Positions 1-13,517 of a DNA stretch of 64,000 nucleotides are shown here, piece by piece (the first letter of the stretch is position 1; each line of letters starts with the position of its first letter). Origin of the DNA: Atriophallophorus winterbourni (Eukaryota; Platyhelminthes; Trematoda; Plagiorchiida; Microphallidae); NCBI GenBank assembly GCA_013407085.1, contig JACCGJ010003439.1:1-64000 (forward strand), written 5' to 3'. A program made the translations under genes and the position numbers. The notes below the pieces were generated by a model. The model saw only the letters and a program-made list of their open reading frames with translations, was not told where the DNA came from and searched no databases.

Positions 1-1369
1 GTATGTGAAATGTTCTATCTTATTCAACAGAGGCTTTTGATATGCAGCATTTTATCTAACCAGGATAGGTGATTGACCCCACGCAATTCGACAATTGTTT
101 CAATGGGCTGAATAAACACTCTTCGTAGACGAGAAAAATAATTTTATTAACGAGAGCATTTCCAGGTGCTAATTGCACGTCTATCGATGTTCAGAAAATG
201 TAGTTGCTTGTGACGCAATATTATCCAGAATTTACTTCTTTCTGGTCGTGAACAACTGTTTTATCTTACAAGCTCCCCATCTAAGACACACGTTGAGATA
301 CAGATGGGGTCGATTTAATGTACAACTAACACTATTGATTGATCTTAACACTTTGATTTTTGGTTTATCCGTCTTCTAGTTACGAAAACTAAAGAATAGT
401 ACGTTGACAGTAACTGTTACATGCTTTTGGTTTTGGCAATGGGAACGTAAAAGCTTTCCTCCCACAATTCATTATACACTTAACTATTATGCATATACGT
501 ACATTATGCAAGTACTTTTATCTGTATGGATAAAAAACTGAATGCTGAGTTTAACCAAATGCTGATTCACAGTCTGTCTTCACGTGACGTCAAAGGATAC
601 ACTTAATCACGTATGGTCGTTCCAGCAATGTAGCGTCTAGCTATTGCTTTGAGGACATCTCACTTGAAAACCTCGTAAATGCTCCGAATGAATACTGTGT
701 TAAAATTGTAATTTTTCGTTACACTCAAAACTTATGTTTCACGTCCACTGCCGGCAGAGAACACTGTGTAATAAAAGTGACGCATAACATGTTTGTGAAC
801 GTTGTGTAGGATATTATATCAAATAGAGTGGTCTTAAGGAGTCGTAATGATGTGACTAAACTTTAGGCTCTGCAATAAATAATTTGTTCGACCAGATATA
901 CTATTTTTCCAGTGTTTAACATAATTTCTTATTACCTGCTCGTCTTAAATGGAAAATATCATTGTTTGCAGAATAGTGAGCGTAAACAGCCAAGCTGCTC
1001 TCAGAGTGACTCAGCAACACCTCGGATGTTTATTGTGAATTTGGTTGCGGAACAGTGCCCCTGTTTAATTGATGAATTGATGACCGTTTGCTAATTTGTG
1101 ATTTATTACAAATGAAATTGGCTTTCTAAACGTTCGTTGATTTAAAGGTTAACAAAGTACTCAGCCTAGACATCGTCATAAAAAGATCATTAAATATCCA
1201 TGCGCCAAGGATTGCTCGAACGATAACCTGATATGGTGCCGTTGCATCCGCTAGCAAAACTGCTGTTAGTTGGAAAACAAAAGAAATTCAATCCAGTTTT
1301 CGAACTTTCTACTGTTTCTCACAGGTTAAAATCTTTCTAATTTTTGGCTAAAATCTTTCACTGATGCAA
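1..1369. other. AT-rich stretch, nothing recognised
   Basis: No open frame longer than about 70 codons has recognisable protein motifs here, and none of the repeat families found elsewhere in the window is present. Likely intergenic or intronic DNA. Confidence 0.5.
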
Positions 1370-2715
1370 CCTTGATTGGATTCTTTGAGGTATGAAATCA
1401 TACGAAATCATAACAGATTACGAGCGTGTGATTTCTTCAGGCAAAAAGTTCCAAATGGAACAAATTCTTACCGAGAGAAAATTTTGACGAATATCCAATC
1501 GAGAATGCAGAATGCTTCAAGCCTTTGAACGTTTTCGTGTTCGAGTAAGTCCATTGAGATTTGGAATGTGTATAAGGGGATGGTTTAGAGTATGCCGGAT
1601 TGTGAATGTCAAAGGGAGTTCACTCCCTATTTGTCGTTGAGTAAAATCGCATGGTTTTAATTTGAAGATTCGCTCTTTGAAAGTCAAATTTCTGTAACGG
1701 ACACAAACTTTAAAGCACGATGATAAATCCTGTCAAGCATTTTGATATCATTTCTCGACCATGGTGCCCAGGCTTGGATGGGATATTAATTAACAGGACG
1801 TGCATACGTATTAATTTAACGGGGGTAAGGTTTTAGGCGTAAAATCCTGAATATCCTTTTTAGAAGACTCAAAATACAGCAGACTTTATTGTACACTCTC
1901 CGGCAATTATGTCCAGGCTTACGGTTAAACGACAAACAGTTACCAAGATCTTTTTCTACCGTGATCCGAGCGAGATCATGCGTGCCAAGATGATCCATGT
2001 GGTGCAGAGATTTTCCAAGCCGCAGCATTTTACATTTCGCAGAGTTAAATGGTAAATCATTAGTCTGGGCAAACGAAATAGGGTTCACAGATCAAGTTGT
2101 AATGCCATACAGTCATTTACAGACCTGACGCATTTCCATATTTTTATATCATCGGTAAATAGTATCAAGTTACATCCAATATCTCTCTACTATATCGTTC
2201 ATATACCCCAAGAATAGAAGCGGTCCAAGAATCGAGCCTTGCGGAACTCCACTTGTGACGTTCATTCATCTAGAGAGGGTGCTGCCAACGCGAACTTGGA
2301 CGTGTCATCAGTAAGATAGTCCCTTATTCAATTCAACAACATTCCCATTATTCCATAAGCCGAGATAAATTTTATTAAAATGCAATGGTTGACTCTATTC
2401 AAAGCCATGAAAATATCGATGTAGCAAGCATGTACAGCCTCACCTTCGTCTAGTGCACTGGTACAATCCCGAACGTTGTACTATGATTGGATAAACAGCA
2501 ACGATTTTTTTGAAAAAAATGTTGTACTGTGGTCAAAATATTTTGGTTTTCAAAATGTTCTCTCATGCGCGCAGTCACAATGCGTTCCGCTTATTTAGAG
2601 ATCACCGGAATTAGCGTTACCAGTCTATAATTTGCTTTCTCTGAACGCAACTGCCTTTATAAATAGGAGTTATCATCCCTGCTTCCCATTGCGGTTATTC
2701 TAAATTTTCCAAGCT
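1370..2715 (-). pseudogene. CR1-like reverse transcriptase fragment, heavily decayed
   Basis: Read on the minus strand, the segment gives CR1-type RT blocks in the expected order, in shifting frames: an ITPIYKG-like block near 2660, a VHACYID-like block near 2430, a GSILGP-like block near 2220, the polymerase box region near 2130, then FNSAKCKMLRLG and EKDLG in the open frame 1816-2088, and QAWAPW near 1770. The same order occurs in the better copies at 8.3-10.2 kb and 21.6-22.5 kb. Frameshifts and stops show that it is dead. No endonuclease or ORF1 is seen, so the copy is 5'-truncated. The family placement (CR1/Jockey superfamily) rests on motif resemblance only. Confidence 0.75.
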
Positions 2716-5700
2716 TATAAAATTTTATGCTATTCAATAAACTAAATTGTTTCTGATTTTCGAATAGCACGACAAATTTACTAGTTACTGCAAACATCTG
2801 TTAGTAAGCAAATGATGATTTAAAATTGTCATAAAAATGTGTGAAGTATATTTATTGTATACATGTGTGTTAGATGTATTTCACAGATTGAACTTCAGAT
2901 TTTATTTGCCTGTTTTTGTACATGTGGAGAACTTGTGCTAAAATATTAGACATGACGAATTTACTCGGCCATTAATACTCACAGCGTGAAATTCTCATGC
3001 TTGTTCCTAATTTCGTTTCGCTATGTACAAATATTTACAAAAATAATTTAATTTTGAACAGTAGGTTTATAATTTATGAATACGATGCTGATAGCTGACA
3101 TTCGAGATGTCAATATCAATCAGTAGATGTTTTATGAAATAACTTTTCATAACTTCCTTTAATTCAGAGTAACACTGGACAAAATGCGAATTACATCCAA
3201 GGATAAAACTGAAAATAGAGAAAGTAAATATTACTATTTTTAATCAATTGTTTTGAACGTGGTCGTAGTTGAAATCATAAAACTTCAGACATATAATTAT
3301 CCTCAGGCTTTGTAAGGACTAAATTGGCTAAATTCAATCGTACCTTTTAAAACTAAACTATCGTAAGCAACTTTGTTTGTCGTTTGCATGCCACTTACAA
3401 CGTAACCAATCAAACGAAAGTAGATCGCTAGTAAATGTAAGGCAGATAAGATAATTCTGTTTTATTTCAAGATGCGCTTTTCATTTTGCTTGTGTATTGA
3501 GATAGGATTAAATCACACGTTTGACATCTGGCTATGAAGATTCATGTTACCGAATACCATAATTAGCCAACAGAAGGTTTTACTAACAGTGAGTTATCAG
3601 CTTGTTTATAATTCCAATAGATTGCCATCAGAATTTTCAGTGCTGATTTACATTCATAGAATATATCAAATACTCAGTGTTACATTTGTTCTTGGATGCG
3701 ATTCTGCAATCAACTATATCACGTCGCTTCATTTGTAGGAGGTACTGGAATGCATTGTCGATGGCACTTGGTCGCGAGAACGCATGAAAATGCAGTGTTA
3801 TACCAAAATAACCTCGAACAATTCTTCTACCTGAAGCAAAGTAATCCGTATTTTCATGGTTTTTATAGAAATTACTTTATTCCAGAGCTTTCTGTATGCT
3901 TAATGGTTAGTAGGCGTATTAAGTGAAATGTTGAGTGCATTTATTGGTAAATCTGATAGCCATGATCTCAATAGATTGAAGAGATTAACTATACATTCAT
4001 TTGATCAGGCGACACTGAATTTATTGCACGGCATTTAGCGTTGAAACTTCAGTGTAAGCCAACACAGTTGTGATACGGACACGCGTTTACAGAAAACATA
4101 GTGAATTACTATCCTAAATGCCCGACAGAGCACCCAATAAATTTTCTCTGTTTTTCCGTTATTGAAGTTATATTTATCATCCCACTTGACATTCATTCAT
4201 TCAATTTGCCTTAATTGTATTATTCGACAATTAATCTTGTCCCAATTGACAAGCAGTATTCCTAACCGTTTTGGGGCACCCGCCGTCTTCTTTTTTCCAA
4301 TAACTGAACTTTGGAATTTCAAGATATTCGACTTTTCTATCTCCTTAACTACGCTTACAATGTCGCCGGATGTATGGAAAAAACCGTTCATGAATACTGT
4401 TATCTATTAGTATTGTTTGAATATCTGTAGCTCATGTCGTCGTTATAGATTAATTTGTTCTCATCAAGCTCGGAGAACAAATTCAAGTAAGCTACTGTTA
4501 TCTGTCTTATATTTTCTTGCTCATATTCCTATCCCTTACACAATGTGTCATAACTTTGTCATGAAACTGACCAAGTGAACATTGCAATAAATTTATTTAC
4601 TTTACTAAATAAACTGGATCATTGATGAACCAAGAAAATCATTTTTTATTTCTCACAATATAGACGTCAGTCATAATTCTCCAAATATTGGGTTGAACGT
4701 TCCAATTTTATGTCATAAATAATTAATGGCTAAAGTCAGAATCTAATATATTCGAATAGAATTTTTCAGTAATTTGTAAAAGGTTACTTTCTGAAAATAT
4801 AATGTTTTTGTGTGTAAAAAGGAACCTGAGCCACATATCGTGACGATTTGAATTGTGAAAAGAGAAGATAGAATATTAGATACAAAAATACAGTATTGTT
4901 GGAAATTTACACTTTAAGTTAATGTTCGATAAAATTATAAACAACTATCGGTGAACCACGGACATCTTGGTCTATGTTTGATCGTCTCTGTCGCAGACGA
5001 ATGCGTGGCATTGTGGACCAACCAAGTTCCTAACACGAAGTCTTTAATACTTCAGCTACATCATTCGTAATGCTTTGCACCTGTGTATTTGCTTGGCTAA
5101 AATTACATACGACTTTGCAAGGATACCTCCGGGCCAGTAGGCATATTTTCAATATACCATAGCTTAAACCCATGTCATTCACACTGCGAATTAGCTCAGC
5201 TTTTTTAACACAACACTCCCAGAAATAAGTTCGATAAATTTTGTGATATACCGTTCATCTGCGTTAAAATGTGAACCCAATTTGTGTATCCGAGAAAGTT
5301 AAGTTCATGCTCGATTTTATACAAACTTGTATTACATCTGACTGCGTTCGCTAATTCTCGAAAATCGGAAAAGTCCAAACGTGTTCGCATCCAATTATCC
5401 CTTTGTTAATCAAACCAAAACTGAGTTCGCGGAACGTCAACTTGTCAGACAAGATTAGAGTTGCAATTCATTCCACTGCACAGACAAACTTTGGAGATCA
5501 TTTCTTCGAATAAATGTAATCAATGTTAGATTAATACAGAATGATGGTTTTAATAATAAGTCACACTGTATATCATGATGATGAAATGGTTTTCGGCATT
5601 TACCCTCGCTTGTATTTCTATAGTAATGTAAAAATAATGTGCTACAATAAAATCAGAAATCGTCCACATTGTGTACACTCTTACAATTCATGGAATGCGA

Positions 5701-5889
5701 TAAAACTTTGCAGAAGAGATTTGAAAGCAATCGACATTGCACTAGCTCTTGACCGTTTACTTTGAAGGCAGTGTTTTAAGCGTCTTCCCTAAGCTGTAGG
5801 AGAGCAGATATTGCTTCGGACATCACGACGTATATCACACCATCAACATAAAACTGCTGCCAAATAATGTCTATCACTGTGAGGCGGAA
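2716..5889. other. AT-rich stretch, nothing recognised
   Basis: Only short open frames without family motifs. The overlapping frames of 64-82 codons at 4162-4410 lie on both strands and look like chance. No repeat from the other families in the window was seen. Confidence 0.45.
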
Positions 5890-6000
5890 AGAGTAATCGT
5901 TCATTTAAAATTGAAATTTTTCGTCATGGAACAGACATGCGATTGTGATGTATATCAATTGTTGTTATCGACCGAAGGTGGCCAACAGCAACCGAAATTT
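5890..6000 (+). mobile_element. RTE-type LINE 3'-terminal fragment
   Basis: The tail (GATTGTGATGTATATC, then ATCGACCGAAGGTGGCCAAC) matches the 3' end shared by the larger RTE copies ending near 57.83 and 59.81 kb. Only the last hundred or so bases are present, as expected for extreme 5' truncation after target-primed reverse transcription. Confidence 0.5.
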
Positions 6001-6289
6001 AACATTCAAGATTCAGGATTAATGGCAAAAAAAGAAATAGCTGTACAATACCATAGAATATACGTATAAACGTTAAACAAATCGTACTTTAATGCTTGCG
6101 TCCACGTGCTTCAAAGGGGAAGAAAAAGTAATTTTAATTGTGACATGGAAAGAGAAAATTTCAATCGAAAATATATGTTTTGGTGAGTTGTTTTTCGGGT
6201 GTGTGTAAGAAGGAAGCACCATGGGATTTCAGTAAACTGGGACATTTGTTTTTTTTGAATCGACTTCTGAGTTTGAGTTTATAGTATAT

Positions 6290-6665
6290 GTGCACGGTAA
6301 TGCTTCAGCTTGTGTTTCTGAGGCTGCCTTTTTCCTGTGTAGTCGCCAAGTATGTCTGACGAAGTCTGTCATAGCACTAGTTAAGAAAGTGATTTTCAAA
6401 GGATTTGGTCCACCACGTTTGTAATCGGATGACCCGGATTTCTTGAAGTTACTCGCAAAGACAAACTCCCGCGCTGCTATCGTTTCTGAAATGTGAAGCC
6501 ACTGTTTTTAGCCTTTGTCGTAACGGCAGCAGCTGGAATGCCTAGAAGAATTAGAATGTCGTCGCTATTCTTCTTACGGAAATCGAGACCTCCTTTGCTT
6601 TCCCACGAGGGTAAATCAGCTCAGATTCCATTATTGCACTAGGGAAACTCACGTAGCAAGTTTGA
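6290..6665 (-). pseudogene. CR1-like ORF1 remnant
   Basis: Minus-strand translation in shifting frames gives NSDDILILLGIPAA followed by NPLKITFLTSAM. The ORF1 protein at 33.57-34.07 kb has RSIILLGVPEA and KPFKITFLRKDM at the same spacing. The segment is slightly richer in GC than its surroundings. Stops and frameshifts interrupt it. An ancient LINE ORF1 relic is the best reading, but identity rests on two short blocks. Confidence 0.4.
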
Positions 6666-8300
6666 ATTTAAAAGAACATTTTCCATATCCTTCTCACGGT
6701 TTAGTGTTATTTTTAGTAAACGTGGTTCAGCGAAATGTGGTGAGCTTGGGTAGCAAACGAAATATGTAACTGCTGTAGGTCTGATTGTTTCCGAACCCAT
6801 CATCGTACAGAAGATTTACCATTGTTATCCTTTAGAAGAATACACACTGAGCACAACAATTGTGGTTAAATTAAGCAAGTAAACTCTATCATCTATTTCT
6901 AAAACATATTAAAAATAAATGTTTCAAGTTCTGAAATGAACATTTCGACAACATGCACTAACACAAAATCAGCCATTTCGATACGATGAATCATCGGTTG
7001 ATACAACAATTTAACCGAAATTCCAATACAACGATTATTTCAAAGATTGTCACGGGATTTTATCTTGACATTATCACATGGCCAAAGCAAAATGTCAGCA
7101 TGGTGTTGTATCATTCGAAAAAATGAACACATCCAAAGCTGTCAAGCCAAATGCATGGATTAAATCCATCGACAAAGTGAACAGAAGTAGTGATCCGAGA
7201 AATAAATATTTTATCCGCCATTGCGTCATATTTTCGAACATAATAATCCAAAATGTGTTTAACATTTGTGCTGCAAACTTAATTGAAATAAAAGAGTGCA
7301 AAATATAATTTGAAAAGATTTTGTTTGAGATATAAATGTATATAGAAACCTGTTTACATTTTCATTATAATTATAAACATCTGTTTCATTTTCTTTTTTC
7401 GCTACTCACCATGTATACAGCTTTTATGAAAATTTTCTCGCTATCTGGCATATACGACATGGCAAAAACATATATTGTCAAGTTATCCCACGATAATTTG
7501 AAAACCTTTCCCGATAGTCACAGTTTCTCTATTGTTTTCGGCGCTTGTTTCTGGATTAATTGATCTATGCGTACCATAAACATTTTCATTGATATTCCCT
7601 AAGATTTTAGGCACTTAAAGATAGTATTTTGTAGTGGCAAAGATTAAAACCCTGGTTGCATTATTTTGAATACTAGTCACTCTCATAAATCTGATAAATC
7701 TTCACACTAACATTCCTTTCGATGAACGAAAACAGCAATCTACTACTTTAGGCATATCTTCAAATGTTAAAAATGCCTTCTCTGCCTACGGTTGAGCATG
7801 ATTCCAATAATAACAATAAAGTCCAATAACTTGACCGTATTATGGATTTCTGTTATAAAACAATGAGTAGAAACGTTTGATCCATTTTCACTTTTCAATC
7901 GATCGATACTTGGAAAGTGCAACGTAGAGTTCCACGTATACCAATATTCGATCTTGCGTTTTCGTTTAACGACTGATGTACACTTCTTCTCTTATAAGTA
8001 GAATTTTGTCTTTGCTTTTCAGATTTCGATTTTCGAAACTTGGTTCATTTAAATTCTCATCAAATCACACAAATGACAGTTTATAGATTAGAATTTTATA
8101 TATTTTTCCTATCAAGAGTTTGCTCAAATGTCTTCAAGTTATATGCTTGCTGGATTGTGGTGCTGTGATTTATAATTCGAAGGAATTCAAAGTTTTAATA
8201 TCCAAAAAGTAAATAATTTAAAGTAACAAGAGATTAAAAATATAGGGAAAGCATAAAAACAATATAGATGTTCTATCAACACGGAAAGTTATCTAATGTA
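6666..8300. other. AT-rich stretch, nothing recognised
   Basis: Open frames at 7078-7308 (both strands) and 7336-7563 have no recognisable domains and AT-driven composition. No known repeat seen. Confidence 0.45.
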
Positions 8301-8309
8301 TTCAGGTGT

Positions 8310-10200
8310 AAGGTTGGATTTGGTCAAAATATACTTGTCCAGTTCAGCCTTGAACATGTTCAGGTTTGATGCACAAATAATGTTTGGGGTTAGAGAGTTC
8401 CATATAAAACAAAATCGGACAGTAAAGAAGAACTTTCGACAATTTGATCTAGAGTGTGGAATAATTATTTTGTAGCCCTGAGATCTGTTACCACGTGAAA
8501 CTAGTGTTCAAGTTGGTTATCTACTATATGCGGCATGTTGAACAGCAGGATCAAGTCACCTATGACACGACGGTTCAAAAAGTCAAACAGGTTCCTTGTC
8601 GCAATCCTCTCCTCGTATGACCAGTTGTATAGTCAGGTCACCAGTTTTGTAGCGCGATGGTATACGCGTTGCAGCAAGGTCATGTCCTATTATAACCCCG
8701 GGGACTATGCTTGAACAACGCACTCCCTTGTTGGCACGCTATAGGTGTTCAATATCCGTGAAATTACCTGCTTTGTGAAACTACCAAAGATCATTCTGAG
8801 CAGTGCTAAAGTTTGACAAGACCGTTTGTATACCAAAACATTGCCGTGGAGACTTCAAGTTAATGCTAATCCACACACTGAGGTCTTTCTCTTCTGTAAC
8901 ACATGAAAGTTGCTTAGATCCCAGAGAGTTTGTGAATTCAAAGGGTTTACCAATGTTTAACATTTTAAATTTCTAGATGTTGAATGGTAAGCAGTTTCTT
9001 AAGGACAAATTATGATGTGCTTCGATATCTTTTTGTAGAATTTGGCAAACTTCTATGGTGCATACGCTAGTCCAAACGTTGATGTCATACGCAAATAATA
9101 TGATTTCGCTGCTTAAGATTTCAGGTATATCGTTAGTGTACACCAGTAAGAGTATTGTCCACAAGACCGAGCCTTGATTAACTTCAAATGGGCTGGATAG
9201 TGCCCCATTATCTCTAAGCTTGATGACTCTGTCAGTCAAATAATTCTGTATCCAGGCCCGTATTCTGCTGCTCACCCCGAGCTACTCCAATTTCTGTGGG
9301 AGTATGCTGTGGCTAACACGGTCAAAAGCTTTAGGCATATCCGAGCAACAAGCATGGATAGGGTATCCTTCATATCCGACACAAGTCCAAGTTATCAAGA
9401 GTTATGAGAAGATTGGTGGGGCAAGAGTGTCTTGTCCTAAATCCGTACTGTGCGATGGAAAGAAGCTTATTTTGTTCCGAACGTTTGATAAGTTCATCAA
9501 CTACAAATTGTTCGAGAAGTTTAGAAACCACTAGGAACAACATGACTGGTCTGTAGTTAGACACATCGGATCGGTTCCCACCTTTGTATATCGGAGTGAT
9601 TAATACAATTTTCCAGTCAGTAGGAACATTGCTACAACACAATGACAGGTTGAAAAAATCAGAGAGTGGTGAGAATAGAGCATGGGTGCATTGTGTTAGG
9701 AGGAAAGGTGTTATTTCATCAGAACCCAGCGATTTTTTGTACTTAACCCGATTCGGTTTTCCATGATACTCTCGGGTTTCACAGCGATTTCACGTATTGT
9801 GTTAATTTCTAATCTGAATGTCGGTATAACGTAAAATAAGCGCTCGTTAGGGTAGAACACTCTAGAGTCAAATTGAGCCAGATCGTTAGCGGCTTCGAGC
9901 GCAGTGGATGTAGTTCTGGTCGTAGTGAGTAGAACGAAAACGCCTAGCTTTATCCTGGGATTACTAATCAGGATACGTAAGAGGAGCTTAGGGTTTCGTT
10001 CATCAGATCGATCTGATACTCTTCTTTATCCACTTGTACAAGTTTAGTATCTGTATTCCCCAACAAGCGAGTAAAAAATGTTAATTCTGGGCTTATGCAC
10101 AATGAAAATCTGGCGTTGATTTTTTTATTAGTGTTCACAAATGTTTTGAATTTTTGAGTAGTACGTTTTTCCTTCCTCAACTTTCGAAGTTATTGTTCAA
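8310..10200 (-). pseudogene. CR1-like LINE fragment (linker plus reverse transcriptase)
   Basis: On the minus strand this copy runs from the linker before RT to the C-terminal region. Frame 9370-9642 holds DWKIVLITPIYKGGNRSDVS and the following NYRPV block. Frame 8973-9275 carries the RT segment with IRAWIQNYLTDR, FEVNQGSVL and FAYDINVW, where FADD has become FAYD, so the second catalytic aspartate context is damaged. Frame 8781-8963 continues with TEEKDLSVWISINLKSP. Frame 9968-10180 and the bases down to about 9780 resemble the linker of the copy at 35.5-35.8 kb. Stops and frameshifts separate the blocks. It is an inactive, 5'-truncated member of the same family as the elements at 21.6, 27.7 and 34.7 kb. 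Confidence 0.8.
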
Positions 10201-10639
10201 TAACGAACAGCAATATGTATAGTGAAACAACCATTGGGTTAAGATCTATATTTGCCGTCAAGATCGGCAAAAGATGCTCATCATAGATTATGATCGATTC
10301 GGAGGCACCACCTACCGAGAAATCACACTTCTAAATGTGATCTGTAAAATGTATACCTGTTGTTAGTTTTGAAATCCGCTAATAAACGCCGATTTAAATT
10401 ACCAGTGTTTATTTTTTACTTTAAACCGTCCAACATAATGTCACGGACTGATTCTTGAATTTTAATCTCTCCCATGTATCTCACAATAACGAGAATTATT
10501 GGGCAGGATTTTTACGTGTTATATTTATTTGCGTGTTATCATTGGTGGAAAAGTATCATTCCTACGAACGTGCTGATTGGTCGGTATGCAGTTATGTTAA
10601 CACCAATGAACTGCCATAATATGCCGCAACAACAATTAA

Positions 10640-10755
10640 TCAAAGTAATGTGTTGCTCACAACCCCATCCCTTACACACCACTACCAGTTTCTGGCTGTT
10701 TGCCTTCGTCAGGTGGAGACAGTAGGATCAGGTTCAGTGAGCCTTGAATCAATAA
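10640..10755 (-). mobile_element. Hammerhead-bearing repeat, subfamily A (truncated)
   Basis: Shows the subfamily A block: TGTTGCTCAC..CCCATCCCTTAC, the ribozyme-like core and TCAGTGAGCCTTGAA, here in reverse orientation. The same block recurs near 11.1, 12.7, 14.7, 51.5 and 51.9 kb. Confidence 0.75.
10675..10718 (-). ncRNA. Hammerhead ribozyme-like core, subfamily A, probably inactive
   Basis: On the minus strand: CTCCAC (helix I), CTGACGA, then AGGC-AAACA-GCCA, then GAAA, ACTGGT and A as the cleavage base, then GTGG. Helix I pairs over four bases. The base pair closing helix II at the core is A.A, and helix III has lost its ACCGGT palindrome. This makes activity doubtful. Confidence 0.6.
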
Positions 10756-10814
10756 ATCAATGTTATTTGAAACCCGTTTTTTATTTCGAAGAAAGTTATT
10801 CTTGGGTGCCACGG

Positions 10815-10862
10815 TTAACCCGATTGGTCGATATTGACCGAAGGAAGCCAAAAATAACAACT
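10815..10862 (+). mobile_element. Short RTE 3'-end tag
   Basis: TGGTCGATATTGACCGAAGG and the following AAGCCAAAAATAACAAC resemble the terminal bases of the RTE copies at 57.8 and 59.8 kb. Very short, so tentative. Confidence 0.35.
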
Positions 10863-11117
10863 AACATTTTCATGACCAATACACATAGTGGATCTAAGTA
10901 TACGTATCAAACATTTGAAAATGATCCGTTCTAGGTGTGAACATATCCGCAACACGCCAAACCTGGTTAGATTCTGCTTAGTTCTGTATATCATTAAGCA
11001 TTGCTGTGTAGCGAATGAAAGCTAAGAAAATTTAATGATCGCTTTGCAATCAAATCCCTTGTGAGATTTGAGGTTTGCAACCAACTGCGTTTTTGAAAAA
11101 CGTGTACAATTTTTCAA

Positions 11118-11205
11118 TGTCACATCCCCATCCCTTACGCACCACTACCGGTTTCTGGCTGTTTGCCGTAATCAGGTGGATACAGTAAGATCAAATTCAG
11201 TGCAA
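11118..11205 (-). mobile_element. Hammerhead-bearing repeat, subfamily A (truncated); core 11139-11180
   Basis: Second subfamily A copy in the same orientation, about 460 bp from the previous one. The core reads CTGATTA (G8 lost), CGGC-AAACA-GCCA, GAAA, ACCGGT, A, GTGG. Loss of the invariant G8 should abolish cleavage. The intact ACCGGT helix III shows the ancestral state. Confidence 0.7.
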
Positions 11206-12705
11206 TTTGTATTTCATAGATAAGAATAACGTGTGTGATGATGCTTCACTTTTTATTCGGCGTGCTACAATATTTTTATTCATCTAGGATACGTGAGCAG
11301 ATTTCTAATATAATATTTTACCTTTACAAAAACATAATTCTAACACATGAAGATACGCCATCAGAATGTAATTTAACAGGGAAATGGTTATTTGTTTATG
11401 TATTTTCATTCGAGTTTACCATGAATAAAAGCTTGAATGAGCGCTAATGTAATTATGACGGAAATGCTTTTTTGCCCAAACAGCATTTGAGATCTTGAGT
11501 TTATCTAAAATTCGATAGAACCACAGTGAATTTCCAGCTGGTTTGATGAGGTAAGTTTCATCACACAAAATTTGGCGATATCAGCTAAATGGTTTTTCGA
11601 ACCCATTAGGTAATTGATCCCGTTCGCTGTTGTATACTGGCGTCGTTTTTTTCAAAGTCAGTTGGAATTCTGGTTAGACATCCTTTTGAACGTTTTCAGT
11701 TGAACGTTAAATTTCAACGAAGATCGGAAATAGCTAACGTTACGAATATTGATCAATAGAAAAAAGCAATCTGTATTCATTGTCATATACGAGAGTTTAG
11801 CAATGTACAACTAAAAAACCTGTAAGATTAATAAACATGTTGAAACATACTGAAGTTTGCGAGCAAAGTATATTGTACCAACATATAGATGAATCAAAAA
11901 TTTGAATAAATTCTTATCTTGAGTTCAGGTAAACAACTTCCAGGTGTTTCAAAGCGTATAGATCCCGTGTCTGACAATTCCATCTCCTTTTGTTGATGTA
12001 ACGTTCGAAATAACAAAAGGCTGCTGAGCAAACATCTCGCATCTACGTTTGTTGTGTTCGATGTCTAAATCTGCGAGTACACGTAAATTACAACATAGGT
12101 TGCGCAATAATTTTCTACGGACGAATTTTATGTTACTCACAACTAAAAGATTTACAGGATTATTAAAACTGAATTAAACATACTAGCAACTGATCATTTC
12201 GATGGTCAACTAACCTTTTGTGAGTCGTTTCATTTAATTCTAGGCTGATGAGTTAAATTCTAACTTCATTATTGACAATTTAGCAGCACTTACCTAATGA
12301 ACACCTAACGGCACACCATTATACGCCATTAAAGTTTACAGTGTGAGTAATGAAGCCAGGTCTAACACAACTGAGCAACGAACGTGGATGCTTCCTTTTG
12401 GAGAATTCCATATTTAAATTTGGGTTCGGATTGATCTATACAAAAGCAAAATTGACTTCATCTAACGAATTTCTGCAGGAGATCTTGCTCACCGATCATC
12501 ACTGCCTACAAACTGTTCGAAAGTAACCAATCATCCTTATACCAGTGATATTGATACAAAATTAACATCGTTGAATACACCGCTCAGCAAAATTTCATTC
12601 AAAATCACGCGCCGATGCAGCTCATAACTATTATTTATAAATTAGTACTTACCAATTAAATGCAAGATACGAGGAGACTAGTAATATGAAATCAACAAAC
12701 GGATA
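11206..12705. other. AT-rich stretch, nothing recognised
   Basis: No recognisable coding motif or repeat. The open frame at 11949-12140 (minus) is short and matches no family I know. Confidence 0.45.
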
Positions 12706-12709
12706 TGTT

Positions 12710-12825
12710 TTTCCACTGTGTCAAGGCTCACTGAACCTGATCTTACTGTCTCCACCTGACGATCGCAAACAGCCTGAAACCGGTAGTGGTGTGTAAGGGA
12801 TGAATGTGAGCACCACAAAACTTTG
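12710..12825 (+). mobile_element. Hammerhead-bearing repeat, subfamily A; core 12751-12793
   Basis: Plus-strand copy: CAAGGCTCACTGAACCTGAT, then TCTCCAC, CTGACGA, TCGC-AAACA-GCCT, GAAA, ACCGGT, A, GTGGTG, then GTAAGGGATG. Helix I and helix III bases are kept, but helix II has only two Watson-Crick pairs, so it is probably inactive. Confidence 0.7.
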
Positions 12826-13482
12826 GATATGTTTACTCTTCGTTTTGTTTAATATTAGCCTTCTTTCCACACCCTGAGTTTTGGCGCGAAACTAAACTTC
12901 GTCGAAAATATGTTGAAACATGTACGTCATATATGGTGTGTTTGTAATGAAACTTTTCTGAATTTAAGTTTAATTTTCAGGTTCATATCTATTGTATCAA
13001 TCTGAAACTAATCTCAATATACTTGTTATAGACAAACGTTTGAAAACCAATATTTTTAATTGTATATGATTTTACACAAGTTTATAACTTGATTCAGATG
13101 GTCGATGTTGTAATCAAATCATTACGTTTTCAGGTCAAAATTTGATTCACAACAGATTCAATTAAAAAACATGGATAAACTTGAATGCCACTATAAATAG
13201 GATGCTTACAAAGAACCAAGATGTTAAACAACAGGAGCACAAATTTGATTCCGGGTCGACAGCTCAATGCGTTCTAAATTTACGAATATAACGCTATGCA
13301 CACATCCCTTCTACTTTCTGTAAGAATAACACCACTTAGATTCTGATATGTCTTATGACAGATAAATGTTTGAGCAAGTGACTTGAGTATTGTGTCTGAC
13401 GATCCTATTTTCTTTTGAATGCAGTGCACAATCTTGCAGCTCAAATTTTTCATTGTTGACATAATTAATTAAATATCAATCA

Positions 13483-13517
<35 letters not shown>

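Noticed and set aside
9995..10020. Minus-strand CTGATGA directly followed by ACGAAAC
   Set aside because: No helix II between the two motifs, and it lies in CR1 coding sequence (NETL region). Chance match.
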